Notes: generated by a model not told the origin, from the sequence alone. Positions 8,029 through 16,993 are shown, counted from the first letter of the stretch. The stretch is DNA of 41,929 bases from Mesorhizobium sp. ORS 3359 (GCA_000824845.1 CCNC01000027.1:1-41929), one strand, 5' to 3'. Numbers and translations are program-made.

Positions 8029-8610
8029 TCAATAATCGTCCTCGTCGACTTCGGCGGGTTCCGGCCGGCGCGCCGGCCGCTCGGACGGATCGCGGCCGAC
8101 CTCGCTTTTCAGCGTCATCAGGTCGATGAAATGATCGGCCTGGCGGCGCAGATCGTCGGAAATCATCGGCGGCTGCGAGGCCATGGTCGAAATGATGGAC
8201 ACCTTGCGTCCGCGCCGCTGCAGCGCCTCGACCAGCGTGCGGAAGTCACCGTCGCCGGAGAAGATGACATAGTGGTCGACGACGTCGGCAAGCTCCAGCG
8301 CATCGACCGTCAGCTCTATGTCCATGTTGCCCTTGATCTTGCGACGGCCGGTCGAGTCGGTGAATTCCTTGGCGGGCTTGGTCACTACCTTGAAGCCGTT
8401 ATAGTCGAGCCAGTCGATCAGCGGCCGGATCGAGGAATATTCCTGGTCCTCGACCAGCGCGGTGTAATAATAGGCGCGTAAGAGATAGCCGCGCTTCTGG
8501 AAGCTCGACAGAAGCTTGCGGTAGTCGATGTCGAAGCCCAGCGCGCGCGACGTGGCGTAGAGATTGGCGCCGTCGATGAAAAGAGCGATCTTTTCACGGG
8601 GATCGAACAT
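8029..8610 (-). CDS. NYN domain (LabA/DUF88) protein
   Basis: A 193-residue protein with a PIN-like NYN domain, a predicted metal-dependent ribonuclease fold. Conserved acidic residues are visible in KIALFIDGANLYAT (Asp near residue 13), DIELTVDALELAD, and FSGDGDF. The C-terminal tail is charged and probably disordered. LabA-like proteins are found across alphaproteobacteria, often one or two genes away from rpoZ, as here; RNA processing is the usual guess and is not proven. The ATG start is preceded by GAAAGGG. It is divergent from rpoZ across a 302-base gap, and upstream of the UDG gene with 12 bases between them. Confidence 0.9.
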   Translation of the reverse strand: MFDPREKIALFIDGANLYATSRALGFDIDYRKLLSSFQKRGYLLRAYYYTALVEDQEYSSIRPLIDWLDYNGFKVVTKPAKEFTDSTGRRKIKGNMDIELTVDALELADVVDHYVIFSGDGDFRTLVEALQRRGRKVSIISTMASQPPMISDDLRRQADHFIDLMTLKSEVGRDPSERPARRPEPAEVDEDDY

Positions 8611-8912
8611 TGAAAAACATCCCTTTCAAAAATTTCTGTCGTCTAAAAGCGTCGACGGATAGGTCCCACAAACGCGCTTGCTACCCGTCACATCCGAGAT
8701 AACGCGCAATTTATGGATATCCAAGGGCACGGCCGGCATTGCAAGCAATTGTGATCGCGACTATGTGAGCCGCATAATGACGTGGCGCGATGATGAGCCG
8801 GGCAACGGCCCGTAAAGCTGGCGCCGCCGCCATAAAGCTTGTATTTCACCCGCGCCCGCGTTATGGAGCGCGCCAGCTTTCCATCAAATCCATCGCATGA
8901 AAGGGGCAGTCC
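8611..8912. other. NYN-rpoZ divergent intergenic region
   Basis: A 302-base gap between the divergent starts of the NYN gene and rpoZ. I see no credible coding frame. It should hold promoters for both directions; one candidate for rpoZ is listed separately. Confidence 0.5.
8838..8867 (+). promoter_or_regulatory. possible rpoZ promoter
   Basis: CTTGTA (8838-8843) and TATGGA (8862-8867), spaced 18 bases apart, resemble an alphaproteobacterial housekeeping (sigma-70 type, CTTGAC/TATAAT) promoter about 45 bases before the rpoZ start. Both boxes have mismatches. This is a weak guess. Confidence 0.25.
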
Positions 8913-9314
8913 ATGGCCCGCGTAACCGTTGAAGATTGCATCGACAAGGTCGACAACCGTTTTGAACTCGTGCTGCTCGCCGGCCATCGCGCCCGCCAGA
9001 TCAGCCAGGGCGCGCAGATCACCGTCCCGCGCGACAATGACAAGAACCCGGTCATCGCGCTGCGTGAGATCGCCGACGAGACGCTCTCTCCCGACGACCT
9101 CAAGGAAGACCTGATCCACTCGCTGCAGAAGCATGTCGAGGTCGACGAGCCGGAAGCCGAGGGCGAGGCGATCACCGACCAGACCGGCGCGACCGCTGTC
9201 GCCGCCGACGCCGACGATGCCGAGGAGAACATCGCTTTCGACCGCATGAGCGAGGAAGACCTGCTCGCCGGCATCGAAGGCCTGGTGCCGCCGGAAAAGA
9301 GCGACGACTACTAA
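8913..9314 (+). CDS. rpoZ: RNA polymerase omega subunit
   Basis: A 133-residue omega subunit that helps fold and stabilise the beta-prime subunit of RNA polymerase. The N-terminal half is the conserved part: [20 protein letters not shown], then [13 protein letters not shown] and [16 protein letters not shown]. The C-terminal half is a long acidic tail ([16 protein letters not shown]... to EKSDDY), usual for rhizobial omega. The ATG start has AAAGGGG about 10 bases upstream. rel follows after 124 bases, the familiar rpoZ-rel/spoT pairing that links RNA polymerase with (p)ppGpp signalling. Confidence 0.96.
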   Translation: MARVTVEDCIDKVDNRFELVLLAGHRARQISQGAQITVPRDNDKNPVIALREIADETLSPDDLKEDLIHSLQKHVEVDEPEAEGEAITDQTGATAVAADADDAEENIAFDRMSEEDLLAGIEGLVPPEKSDDY

Positions 9315-9381
9315 GAGCTTTTGTCCGGGTTGGATCAACCATCCAGGACTTCCGTATCTTAGGTTTCGTGGCTATCTATGG

Positions 9382-9409
9382 GATGCGTCGCACGCCAGTG
9401 CGGCGCATC
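9382..9409 (+). promoter_or_regulatory. hairpin in the rel 5' leader
   Basis: A 12-bp stem (9382-9393 with 9398-9409) closed by a GCCA tetraloop. All pairs are Watson-Crick except one G-U wobble. It ends 29 bases before the rel start, in the rpoZ-rel gap. No U tract follows directly (AATCATTTC), so attenuation or mRNA stabilisation is as likely as termination. Confidence 0.55.
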
Positions 9410-9438
9410 AATCATTTCAGCACCGCGAGATCCCGCCC

Positions 9439-11670
9439 ATGATGCGTCAGTATGAGCTTGTCGAGCGCGTCCAGCGCTACAAGCCTGACGTCAACGAGGC
9501 GCTGCTCAACAAGGCCTATGTCTATGCCATGCAGAAGCATGGGCACCAGAAGCGCGCCTCGGGCGATCCCTATTTCTCGCATCCCCTCGAAGTCGCCGCC
9601 ATCCTCACCGAGATGCATATGGACGAGGCGACCATCGCCGTTGCCCTGCTGCATGACACGATCGAGGACACGACCGCGACCAGGGCCGAGATCGACGAGC
9701 TCTTCGGCCCCGAAATGGGCAAGCTGGTCGAGGGCCTGACCAAGCTGAAGAAGCTCGACCTCGTCTCCAAGAAGGCCGAGCAGGCGGAGAACCTGCGCAA
9801 GCTCCTGCTCGCGATCTCGGAGGATATTCGTGTCCTCCTAGTCAAGCTCGCCGACCGCCTGCACAACATGCGCACGCTCGACCATATGCCCGAGTCCAAG
9901 CGCCTGCGCATCGCCGAGGAGACGATGGACATCTATGCGCCGCTCGCCGGCCGCATGGGCATGCAGGGCATGCGCGAGGAGCTTGAGGAAATCGCCTTTC
10001 GCTACATCAATCCGGAGGCCTATCGCGCCGTAACCGCGAGACTTGCCGAGATTTTCGAGCGCAACAGGGGCGTCCTGCAGGAGATCGAGACGGCGCTGTC
10101 CGGCCTGTTCGAGAAACACGCCATCAAGGCGAGCGTGAAGAGCCGGCAGAAGAAGCCATGGTCGGTGTTCCGCAAGATGGAGGCCAAGGCGCTCTCCTTC
10201 GAACAGCTCTCCGACATCTTCGGCTTCCGCGTCGTCGTCGATTCGGTCGACGACTGCTACCGCGCGCTTGGCGCCATCCACACCACCTGGTCGATGGTGC
10301 CCGGCCGTTTCAAGGACTACATCTCGACGCCCAAGCAGAACGACTACCGCTCGATCCACACCACCATCGTCGGCCCGTCGCGCCAGCGCGTCGAATTGCA
10401 GATCCGTACCAAGGAGATGAACAAAATAGCCGAATACGGCGTCGCCGCCCATTCGATCTACAAGGATACCGGCGGCAAGATGAACGGCGCCGGCCATGCG
10501 ATATCCAAGGAGACCAACGCCTACGCCTGGCTCAGGCGCACCATCGAGCAGCTGGCCGAGGGCGACAATCCGGAGGACTTCCTCGAGAACACCAAGCTGG
10601 AGCTGTTCCAGGACCAGGTCTTCTGCTTCACGCCCAAGGGCATGCTGATCGCGCTGCCGCGCGGCGCCACACCGATCGACTTCGCCTATGCCGTGCACAC
10701 CGATGTCGGCGACACCTGCGTCGGCGCCAAGGTCAATGGCCGCATCATGCCGCTGATGACGGAATTGAAGAATGGCGACGAGGTCGAGATCATCCGCTCC
10801 AAGGCGCAGGTGCCGCCCGCCGCCTGGGAATCGGTCGTGGTCACCGGCAAGGCGCGCGCCGCGATCCGCCGAGCCACCAAGAACGCGATCCGCAAGCAAT
10901 ATTCGGGCCTCGGCGCCCGCATCCTGGAACGCGCCTTCGAGCGCGCCGGCAAGACCTTCACCAAGGAGAGCCTGAAGCCGGTTCTGCACCGGCTGGCGCG
11001 CAAGGATATCGAGGATGTTCTGGCTTCCGTCGGCCGCGGCGAGCTGAGCTCAACCGACGTCATGAAAGCGGTCTTCCCCGACTATAAGGACGAGCGCGTC
11101 ACCGTCGCGCCGCCCAAGCAGCGCGAGGAGGGTTGGTCGAAGATCCGCAACGCCGCCGGCATGCTGTTCCAGATGCCCGGCACTCGCGCCGCGCGCAAGG
11201 GCAAGGACCAGCCGCGCGACGGCGCGGTGCCGATCCGCGGCGTGCGCGGCGACCTGCCGGTGCGCTTCGCGCCAGAAGGCGCCGTGCCCGGCGACCGCAT
11301 CGTCGGCATCATCCAGCCTGGAACCGGCATCACCATCTACCCGATTCAATCGCCGGCGCTGCAGGCCTTCGACGACCAGCCCGAGCGCTGGATCGACGTG
11401 CGCTGGGACATTGACGAACGCACCAAGGAACGTTTTCCGGCGCGCATCTCGGTCACCGCCATCAACGCGCCTGGTTCGTTAGCCGACATCGCCCAGGTGG
11501 TGGCGTCCAACGATGCCAACATCCATACGCTGTCGATGATACGCACGGCGCCCGATTTCACCGAGATGCTGATCGATCTCGAGGTCTGGGACCTGAAGCA
11601 CCTCAACCGGCTGCTGTCACAGCTCAAGGACAATTCGAGCGTCAGCGACGCGCGGCGCGTCAATGGGTGA
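9439..11670 (+). CDS. rel: bifunctional (p)ppGpp synthetase/hydrolase
   Basis: A 743-residue RelA/SpoT homologue controlling the stringent response. Domains in order are: an HD hydrolase (about residues 25-180, with His48 and the His72-Asp73 pair in LLHDTIEDT); a RelA/SpoT synthetase (about 230-360, with YRALGAIHTTWSMVPGRFKD and NDYRSIHTTI); a TGS domain (about 400-465, FCFTPKGMLIALPRGATPID); and a C-terminal ACT domain (about 665-738, VTAINAPGSLADIAQVV). Both catalytic sites look intact, as expected for the single bifunctional Rsh of rhizobia. Two ATG codons are adjacent, and the second (9442) gives the common MRQYELVERV start. The stop codon is the first three bases of a five-copy heptamer array. 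Confidence 0.96.
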   Translation: MMRQYELVERVQRYKPDVNEALLNKAYVYAMQKHGHQKRASGDPYFSHPLEVAAILTEMHMDEATIAVALLHDTIEDTTATRAEIDELFGPEMGKLVEGLTKLKKLDLVSKKAEQAENLRKLLLAISEDIRVLLVKLADRLHNMRTLDHMPESKRLRIAEETMDIYAPLAGRMGMQGMREELEEIAFRYINPEAYRAVTARLAEIFERNRGVLQEIETALSGLFEKHAIKASVKSRQKKPWSVFRKMEAKALSFEQLSDIFGFRVVVDSVDDCYRALGAIHTTWSMVPGRFKDYISTPKQNDYRSIHTTIVGPSRQRVELQIRTKEMNKIAEYGVAAHSIYKDTGGKMNGAGHAISKETNAYAWLRRTIEQLAEGDNPEDFLENTKLELFQDQVFCFTPKGMLIALPRGATPIDFAYAVHTDVGDTCVGAKVNGRIMPLMTELKNGDEVEIIRSKAQVPPAAWESVVVTGKARAAIRRATKNAIRKQYSGLGARILERAFERAGKTFTKESLKPVLHRLARKDIEDVLASVGRGELSSTDVMKAVFPDYKDERVTVAPPKQREEGWSKIRNAAGMLFQMPGTRAARKGKDQPRDGAVPIRGVRGDLPVRFAPEGAVPGDRIVGIIQPGTGITIYPIQSPALQAFDDQPERWIDVRWDIDERTKERFPARISVTAINAPGSLADIAQVVASNDANIHTLSMIRTAPDFTEMLIDLEVWDLKHLNRLLSQLKDNSSVSDARRVNG

Positions 11671-11755
11671 ATAGTGAATAGTGAATAGTGAATAGTGAAT
11701 AGAAGTTGCTCTCATTACCATTGACCATTGACCATTGACCATTCACCACTCGCCA
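11668..11755. repeat. paired heptamer arrays between rel and pyrE
   Basis: Five perfect tandem copies of TGAATAG (11668-11702) begin within the rel stop codon. After 11 bases a second 7-bp array follows (11714-11755): ATTACCA, three TTGACCA, then TTCACCA and CTCGCCA. The second unit is close to the reverse complement of the first (TGGTCAA/TGGTGAA against TAGTGAA), so the region can fold as a long imperfect hairpin, better on the minus-strand transcript. No spacers are present, so it is not CRISPR. Confidence 0.9.
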
Positions 11756-11771
11756 AAGGCATGGAGCGAAC

Positions 11772-12350
11772 ATGAACACCGACGAAGTGCTGGGCATTTT
11801 CCGCGAGGCCGGCGCCGTTCTCGAAGGTCATTTCATCCTGACGTCCGGCCTGCGCAGCCCGGTCTTCCTGCAGAAGGCCCGCGTCTTCATGCATGCCGAC
11901 AAGACTGAGCGCCTGTGCAAGGCGCTGGCCGAGAAGATCCGTGAAAGCGTGCCCGGAAGGATCGACTATGTCGTCGGCCCTGCCATCGGCGGCCTGATCC
12001 CGGCCTATGAGACCTCGCGCCACCTCGGCGCGCCGGCCATCTGGGTCGAGCGGGAAGGGGGCGAGTTCAGGCTGCGCCGCTTCGAGATCGCCAAGGGCTC
12101 GCGCGTCGTCATCGTCGAGGACATCGTCACCACCGGCCTGTCGATCCGCGAGACCATCGACTGCCTGCGCGAGATCGGCGCCGAGGTCGTCGCGGCCGCC
12201 TGCATCATCGACCGCTCGGCCGGCAAGACCGATGTCGGCGTGCCGCTGATCGCGCTCGCCGAATATGAGGTGCCGGCCTATCCCGTCGACCGCCTGCCGC
12301 CGGAGCTCGCCGCCATCCCGGCGGTTAAGCCTGGAAGCCGCAATATCTGA
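11772..12350 (+). CDS. pyrE: orotate phosphoribosyltransferase
   Basis: A 192-residue cytosolic enzyme joining orotate to PRPP to make OMP in pyrimidine synthesis. The PRPP-binding signature is [14 protein letters not shown] near residues 112-125, with the acidic pair ED before the TTG loop. The N-terminal [17 protein letters not shown] segment and [12 protein letters not shown] are also typical. The ATG start has GGAGCGAAC just upstream. It follows rel by about 100 bases, mostly heptamer repeats. rel-pyrE adjacency is common in Rhizobiales. Confidence 0.95.
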   Translation: MNTDEVLGIFREAGAVLEGHFILTSGLRSPVFLQKARVFMHADKTERLCKALAEKIRESVPGRIDYVVGPAIGGLIPAYETSRHLGAPAIWVEREGGEFRLRRFEIAKGSRVVIVEDIVTTGLSIRETIDCLREIGAEVVAAACIIDRSAGKTDVGVPLIALAEYEVPAYPVDRLPPELAAIPAVKPGSRNI

Positions 12351-12419
12351 TGTCGTGATGTGCAAAAACAAGCACTTGAGCGTGCCGCTTGAATCTTCTT
12401 GCCTGCGGCATATGTCGAG

Positions 12420-12809
12420 ATGGCGATGATCGCCGGGATCGACCATTTCGTGCTTACGGTTCGCTCGGTCGAAGCGACTTGCGATTTCTATCAGCGCGTG
12501 CTCGGTATGCGGCGCCTGGACGGCCCGAACCGGCCGACCGCGCTTCTGTTCGGCTCGCAGAAGATCAACCTGCATGAGGTCGGCCGCACTTTCGAGCCCA
12601 AGGCCAAGGCGCCGACGGCCGGGTCCGGCGATTTCTGCCTCGTGGCGGCGGTGCCGCTTGCCGAAGTCCAGGCCAGCTTGCAAGCCAATGGCGTGGCGGT
12701 CGAAGTCGGCCCGGTCGAACGCACCGGCGCGCGCGGCCCGATGATGTCGGTCTATTTCCGCGATCCCGACGGCAATCTGGTCGAGGTCAGCGAGTATCCA
12801 CTCACCTGA
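12420..12809 (+). CDS. VOC/glyoxalase-family protein
   Basis: A 129-residue vicinal-oxygen-chelate fold protein. The two beta-alpha-beta-beta-beta halves are visible: IDHFVLTVRSVEATCDFYQR with a metal-type His, and the second half ending in YFRDPDGNLVEVSEY with the C-terminal Glu. NLHEVG supplies another candidate ligand. Members include dioxygenases, glyoxalases and antibiotic-resistance proteins; the small single-domain form does not reveal which. I prefer the ATG at 12420, with 12426 also possible, over an upstream TTG. Its stop overlaps the 3' end of the convergent GNAT gene by 8 bases. It appears inserted between pyrE and the acpS cluster. Confidence 0.85.
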   Translation: MAMIAGIDHFVLTVRSVEATCDFYQRVLGMRRLDGPNRPTALLFGSQKINLHEVGRTFEPKAKAPTAGSGDFCLVAAVPLAEVQASLQANGVAVEVGPVERTGARGPMMSVYFRDPDGNLVEVSEYPLT

Positions 12810-13317
12810 GATCGAGCCGCATGGCGCAGCGCTGGTCGGAAGGCATGCCGTGCTCGGCCTCGTCGCCGAGTAGGCCGGTCAGTCGTTCGTCGATCTCTGC
12901 GCCTTCCAGGATGCGAAATCCGAACTTGCGATAGAAGGGCGCGTTCCAGGGGACGGCGTGAAAGGTGGTCAACGTCACCGCGGCCAGGCCGCGCAGCCTG
13001 GCGTCCGCGACCGCCCGTTCGAGCAAAGCCCGGCCGATGCCTGAGCCCTGCCGGTCGAGGCGCACGTCCAGCTCCCAGATATGCAGCGCATCGCCCTCGA
13101 TTCCGGCGCTCAGGAATCCAACCGGCCGGTCCTCCTCGTCGGCGGCAAGCCAGCATGCGCCGTCCGCGATCAGCTCGCGGTGACGCTCTGCGCTGATGTT
13201 TTCGCCATCGGCGAGCCATGCCAGTTCCGATATGGCGCGGAACGCCAGTCCGGCGGATTGCTCGATCTGCGGCAAGGCCTCGGCATCCTCGGCCCGCGCC
13301 GGTCGAATGGTGATCAT
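12802..13317 (-). CDS. GNAT-family N-acetyltransferase
   Basis: A 171-residue acetyltransferase-fold protein. The acetyl-CoA motif A is LDVRLDRQGSGIGRALLERAV (about residues 80-100), with the Q/R-x-x-G-x-G/A form. NAPFYRKFGFRIL near residue 130 is the usual motif B, and ITIRPARAEDAEAL is the typical first strand. The acceptor substrate is unknown. The start ATG is at 13317. It is convergent with, and overlaps by 8 bases, the VOC gene, so this pair may be a small accessory insert between pyrE and the DUF2062-acpS-lepB run. Confidence 0.88.
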   Translation of the reverse strand: MITIRPARAEDAEALPQIEQSAGLAFRAISELAWLADGENISAERHRELIADGACWLAADEEDRPVGFLSAGIEGDALHIWELDVRLDRQGSGIGRALLERAVADARLRGLAAVTLTTFHAVPWNAPFYRKFGFRILEGAEIDERLTGLLGDEAEHGMPSDQRCAMRLDLR

Positions 13318-13528
13318 CGGCTGGTATCCCTGTTGTTTTCCTCAGTTTCGCCAGAATAAGGGGCTTGTTACAGCCTGCGGCAGACCATCGCGGCGGCGTT
13401 TTCGTTGTTTCGCGGCACTGCCGTCGCTATATCGAAGTTTGTTGCCTTTCTGCGCCCTCGAAGCGCAAGATGTGTGGCGCGTCCCGGTGGGCAGGGGCAG
13501 CGCGTGTTGGACCGGGAACTGGAACAGA

Positions 13529-14116
13529 GTGCTTTTTCGACGCCGAGAGCCTGATGGCCTCCTGGAGCGGGTGCGTACTTACCTTTGGCCGCGCCGCTCG
13601 TTCTCGCGTTCCGTGCAGTATTTCTCCAAGCGCATCCTGCGGCTGAAGGCGACGCCGCATTCGGTCGCCGCCGGTGTCGCCGCGGGTGTTTTTGCCTCCT
13701 TCTTCCCGCTTGGCGTCCATTTCGTGGTTGCCGCCGTGCTTTGCTGGGTGATCGCCGGCAATCTGGTCGCGGCGGCGCTCGGCGCCGTGTTCTTCGGCAA
13801 TCCGCTGACCTCCCCGCTGCTGTGGGGCGCGTCCTGGGAAACCGGCAAGCTGCTCCTGCATGAGCGCCTGCCCAAGCACGGGCCGCCCGAGCATCTCGGC
13901 GAAATGATGCACAAGCTCTCCTTCGCGAAGCTGTGGCATCCCATCCTGGAGCCGATGCTGATCGGCGCGCTGCCGCTCGGCCTGGTCTTCGGGCTCGTGT
14001 TCTACGGCGTCACGCGCTGGGGCATGACCGTGTTCCGCGAGCAGCGCAAGAAGCGCATCGCCGAACGCGCCGAGAAGAAAGCGCGGCAGGGCGGACGGGA
14101 AGTGCCGGCGGAATGA
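13529..14116 (+). CDS. DUF2062 membrane protein
   Basis: A 195-residue predicted inner-membrane protein of the DUF2062 family, function unknown. The conserved block begins at [20 protein letters not shown] and continues through a hydrophobic hairpin ([39 protein letters not shown]). A second hydrophobic segment is near residue 155, and a basic C-terminus is rich in KK, RR and EK. The GTG at 13529, with GGAACTGGAACAGAG ahead of it, gives a family-like length; longer in-frame extensions upstream lack conservation features. Its TGA overlaps the acpS ATG (ATGA), so translation of the two is coupled. The gene commonly lies beside acpS-lepB in rhizobia. Confidence 0.85.
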   Translation: MLFRRREPDGLLERVRTYLWPRRSFSRSVQYFSKRILRLKATPHSVAAGVAAGVFASFFPLGVHFVVAAVLCWVIAGNLVAAALGAVFFGNPLTSPLLWGASWETGKLLLHERLPKHGPPEHLGEMMHKLSFAKLWHPILEPMLIGALPLGLVFGLVFYGVTRWGMTVFREQRKKRIAERAEKKARQGGREVPAE

Positions 14117-14526
14117 TCATCGGCATCGGTAGCGACCTCATCGACATCAGACGCGTCGAAAAATCGCTGGAGCGGCACGGCCAGCGCTTCGTCCAGCGCA
14201 TCTACACCGAGGTCGAGCAGGCCAAGTCGGAAAAGCGCGCCGCCCGCGCCGCTTCCTACGCCAAGCGCTTCGCCGCCAAGGAGGCCTGCGCCAAGGCGCT
14301 GGGCACGGGTATGGCCGAGGGCGTGTTCTGGCGCGACATGGGCGTGATCAACCTGCCGAGCGGCGCGCCGACCATGGCGCTAACCGGCGGTGCCGCCGCC
14401 AGGCTGGAGAAGATCCTGCCGAAAGGCCACCGGGCGCTGATCCATCTCACCATCACCGATGATTTTCCGCTTGCTCAAGCCTTTGTGATTATCGAGGCGG
14501 TGCCCGCCGAACAAGCGCCACATTGA
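14113..14526 (+). CDS. acpS: holo-[acyl-carrier-protein] synthase
   Basis: A 137-residue AcpS that transfers 4'-phosphopantetheine from CoA to acyl carrier protein, activating fatty-acid synthesis. The two signature regions are present: [16 protein letters not shown] with the Mg-binding Asp8, and [18 protein letters not shown] with the conserved Glu of KEA. The ATG at 14113 overlaps the stop of the DUF2062 gene by four bases. lepB follows after about 80 bases. The acpS-lepB-rnc-era order is a conserved alphaproteobacterial operon; pdxJ, often found just upstream of acpS, is absent here. Confidence 0.95.
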   Translation: MIIGIGSDLIDIRRVEKSLERHGQRFVQRIYTEVEQAKSEKRAARAASYAKRFAAKEACAKALGTGMAEGVFWRDMGVINLPSGAPTMALTGGAAARLEKILPKGHRALIHLTITDDFPLAQAFVIIEAVPAEQAPH

Positions 14527-14605
14527 TTCCATCTGACCACGAGCGGCATGACGTTGCTCAGCGCGCGCCGAGACTCTATACCAACATCGCACAATCGAGG
14601 ACGAC

Positions 14606-15355
14606 ATGAGCGTGGCTGAAAAATCGCAGAAGAAATCCGGCGGGCTCGGGGAAACCTTTTCCGTCATCATCCAGGCTCTGCTGCTCGCGCTCGTCATCCG
14701 CACGCTGCTCTTCCAGCCTTTCTCCATCCCGTCCGGCTCGATGCGGCCGACTCTGCTCGAAGGCGACTATCTCTTCGTCACCAAATGGGCCTACGGCTAT
14801 TCGCGCTATTCGCTGCCGTTTGGTCCCGATATCTTTTCCGGCCGCATCTGGGGCTCGGAGCCCAAGCGCGGCGATGTGGTGGTGTTCAAGTTCCCGCCGG
14901 ACCCATCGGTCGACTACATCAAGCGCGTCGTCGGCCTGCCCGGCGACAAGATCCAGATGAAGGACGGCCAGCTCTTCATCAACGACGTCGGCGTGCCGCG
15001 CGTGAAGACCGGCCAGATCGAAAATCCCGACATCACCGAAGTGCCTCAGCCCGTCGACGTCTATCGCGAGACGCTGCCGAACGGTGTCAGCTACGACACG
15101 CTCGACCTGACGCCGAATTCGATCGGCGACAACACCCGCGAATGGACCGTGCCGCCCGGCCACTACTTCATGATGGGCGATAACCGCGACAATTCCTCCG
15201 ACAGCCGCTTCACTGTCGGCTTTGTTCCTGCCGAAAACCTGGTCGGCCGCGCCAACCTCATCTTCTTCTCGATTGCCGGCAAGGCGAGCCCGCTCGAGAT
15301 CTGGAAGTGGCCGTCGCTTATGCGTGCCGATCGCCTGTTCCATTTCGTCCACTAG
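14606..15355 (+). CDS. lepB: signal peptidase I
   Basis: A 249-residue inner-membrane type I signal peptidase that removes signal peptides from exported proteins. One N-terminal transmembrane segment (about residues 18-36) precedes box B, FSIPSGSMRPTL, with the nucleophile Ser45. The general base is Lys106 in VDYIKRVVGLPGD. The C-terminal box MGDNRDNSSDSR is intact. The ATG start is preceded by GAGGACGAC. rnc starts four bases after the stop codon, so the two are co-transcribed. Confidence 0.96.
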   Translation: MSVAEKSQKKSGGLGETFSVIIQALLLALVIRTLLFQPFSIPSGSMRPTLLEGDYLFVTKWAYGYSRYSLPFGPDIFSGRIWGSEPKRGDVVVFKFPPDPSVDYIKRVVGLPGDKIQMKDGQLFINDVGVPRVKTGQIENPDITEVPQPVDVYRETLPNGVSYDTLDLTPNSIGDNTREWTVPPGHYFMMGDNRDNSSDSRFTVGFVPAENLVGRANLIFFSIAGKASPLEIWKWPSLMRADRLFHFVH

Positions 15356-15359
15356 AGCG

Positions 15360-16076
15360 ATGGCGGCCAGCAAGCGTTTGACCGCCGATGCCCTAGCCGA
15401 GGCGCTTGCCCCGCGCACCGGCCATGCCTTCGCCGATCGCCAGCGTCTGCAGCGCGCGCTGACCCATGCCAGCGCGCGCTCGACCCATGCCGGCGTCGAC
15501 TACGAACGTTTCGAGTTCCTGGGCGATCGCGTTCTCGGCCTTGTCGTCGCCGACATGCTGCTTGCAGCCTTTCCCGATGCAGCCGAGGGCGAGCTGTCGC
15601 TGCGTCTCAACGCGCTGGTCAATGCCGAGGCGCTCTCCGACATCGCCGAGGAGATCGGCCTGCCCGAGCTGATCCGCGCCGGCTCCGATGTGCGCAATCT
15701 CGACGGGCGCAAGCGCACCAATCTGCGCGCCGATGCGCTGGAATCGCTGATTGCGGTGCTTTACCTGGATGGTGGCCTCGAGGCTGCCCGCGCGTTCATC
15801 CATCGCTATTGGCAGCCGCGCTCGCAGGCGATCGGCGCAGCGCGGCGCGACGCCAAGACCGAGTTGCAGGAATGGGCGCACCAGGCCGCCGCCGGCGCCG
15901 TGCCGGCCTACCGGGTCGACGGCCGCGAGGGACCGGACCACGACCCGCTGTTCACCGTCAGCGTCAAGGTCGGCTCATTTGCTCCGGCGACCGGCAGCGG
16001 CCGCTCCAAACGTGAGGCCGAGCAGGCCGCCGCGGCTACTCTTTTGCTGCGCGAAGGCGTATGGAGCGCGGCATGA
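15360..16076 (+). CDS. rnc: ribonuclease III
   Basis: A 238-residue double-strand-specific endoribonuclease used in rRNA and mRNA processing. The RNase III signature is YERFEFLGDRVLGLV with Glu52 and Asp56. The second acidic site is in RADALESLIAVLYLDGG. A C-terminal dsRNA-binding domain (about residues 165-235) starts at AKTELQEWAHQ. I chose the ATG at 15360 because it lies just after the lepB stop and matches family N-termini; more upstream starts would read through lepB in another frame. The TGA overlaps the era ATG. Confidence 0.96.
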   Translation: MAASKRLTADALAEALAPRTGHAFADRQRLQRALTHASARSTHAGVDYERFEFLGDRVLGLVVADMLLAAFPDAAEGELSLRLNALVNAEALSDIAEEIGLPELIRAGSDVRNLDGRKRTNLRADALESLIAVLYLDGGLEAARAFIHRYWQPRSQAIGAARRDAKTELQEWAHQAAAGAVPAYRVDGREGPDHDPLFTVSVKVGSFAPATGSGRSKREAEQAAAATLLLREGVWSAA

Positions 16077-16993
16077 CAGAAATTGAAACGCCTGAAGTTC
16101 CCGCGACGCGCTCCGGCTTCGTCGCGCTGATCGGCGCGCCCAACGCCGGCAAGTCGACGCTGGTCAACCAACTGGTCGGCGCCAAGGTGTCGATCGTCAC
16201 CCATAAGGTGCAGACCACCCGCGCCATCGTGCGCGGCATCGCCACGCATGACAACGCGCAGATCGTGTTCGTCGATACGCCCGGCATCTTCAAGCCGAAG
16301 CGGCGGCTGGACACCGCGATGGTGACCACCGCCTGGGGCGGCGCCAAGGATGCCGATGTCGTGGTGCTTCTGATCGACGCCGAGCGCGGCATCAAGGGCG
16401 ATGCCGACGCCATCCTCGACCGGCTGAAGGACGTCCGCCAGCCGATGCTGCTCGTCCTCAACAAGGTCGACCGCGTCAAGCCCGAGAAGCTGCTCGCGCT
16501 GGCCGCAACCGCGAACGAACGCGTGCCGTTCAAGCGCACCTTCATGGTCTCCGCGCTCACCGGCTCCGGCTGCAAGGACCTGCTCGACTATCTCGCCGAG
16601 ACGCTTCCCCTGGGCCCCTGGTACTATCCGGAGGACCAGATCTCCGACTTGCCGATGCGCCAGCTGGCGGCCGAGATCACGCGTGAAAAGCTCTATCTGC
16701 GGCTGCATCAGGAGCTTCCCTATTCCTCGCATATCGAGACCGAGAAATGGGAAGAGAAGAAGGACGGCTCGGTGCGCATCGAGCAGGTCATCTATGTCGA
16801 GCGCGACAGCCAGAAGAAGATCGTGCTCGGCCACAAGGGCGAGACGATCCGCGCCATCGGCCAGGCCGCGCGGCTGGAGATCGCCGAAATCCTCGAGCAG
16901 AAGGTGCATCTCTTCCTGTTCGTGAAGGTGCGCGAGAACTGGGGCGACGACCCCGAGCGCTACCGCGAGATGGGGCTGGAGTTTCCCCATTGA
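16073..16993 (+). CDS. era: GTPase Era
   Basis: A 306-residue GTPase that binds 16S rRNA and assists 30S subunit maturation. The G1 loop is GAPNAGKSTLVNQL, G3 is DTPGIF and G4 is NKVD. The C-terminal KH domain contains VERDSQKKIVLGHKGETIRAIG. I prefer the ATG at 16073, which overlaps the rnc stop and has GGAG six bases upstream; an ATG at 16061 would add four residues. Era and RNase III both act on 16S rRNA, which fits their coupling. Confidence 0.96.
   Translation: MTEIETPEVPATRSGFVALIGAPNAGKSTLVNQLVGAKVSIVTHKVQTTRAIVRGIATHDNAQIVFVDTPGIFKPKRRLDTAMVTTAWGGAKDADVVVLLIDAERGIKGDADAILDRLKDVRQPMLLVLNKVDRVKPEKLLALAATANERVPFKRTFMVSALTGSGCKDLLDYLAETLPLGPWYYPEDQISDLPMRQLAAEITREKLYLRLHQELPYSSHIETEKWEEKKDGSVRIEQVIYVERDSQKKIVLGHKGETIRAIGQAARLEIAEILEQKVHLFLFVKVRENWGDDPERYREMGLEFPH

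Noticed and set aside
8688..9338. A 216-codon minus-strand frame across rpoZ
   Set aside because: It lies antisense to a well-supported rpoZ and has no recognisable domain.
11668..11755. CRISPR array
   Set aside because: The repeats are 7 bases and contiguous, with no spacers and no cas genes nearby.
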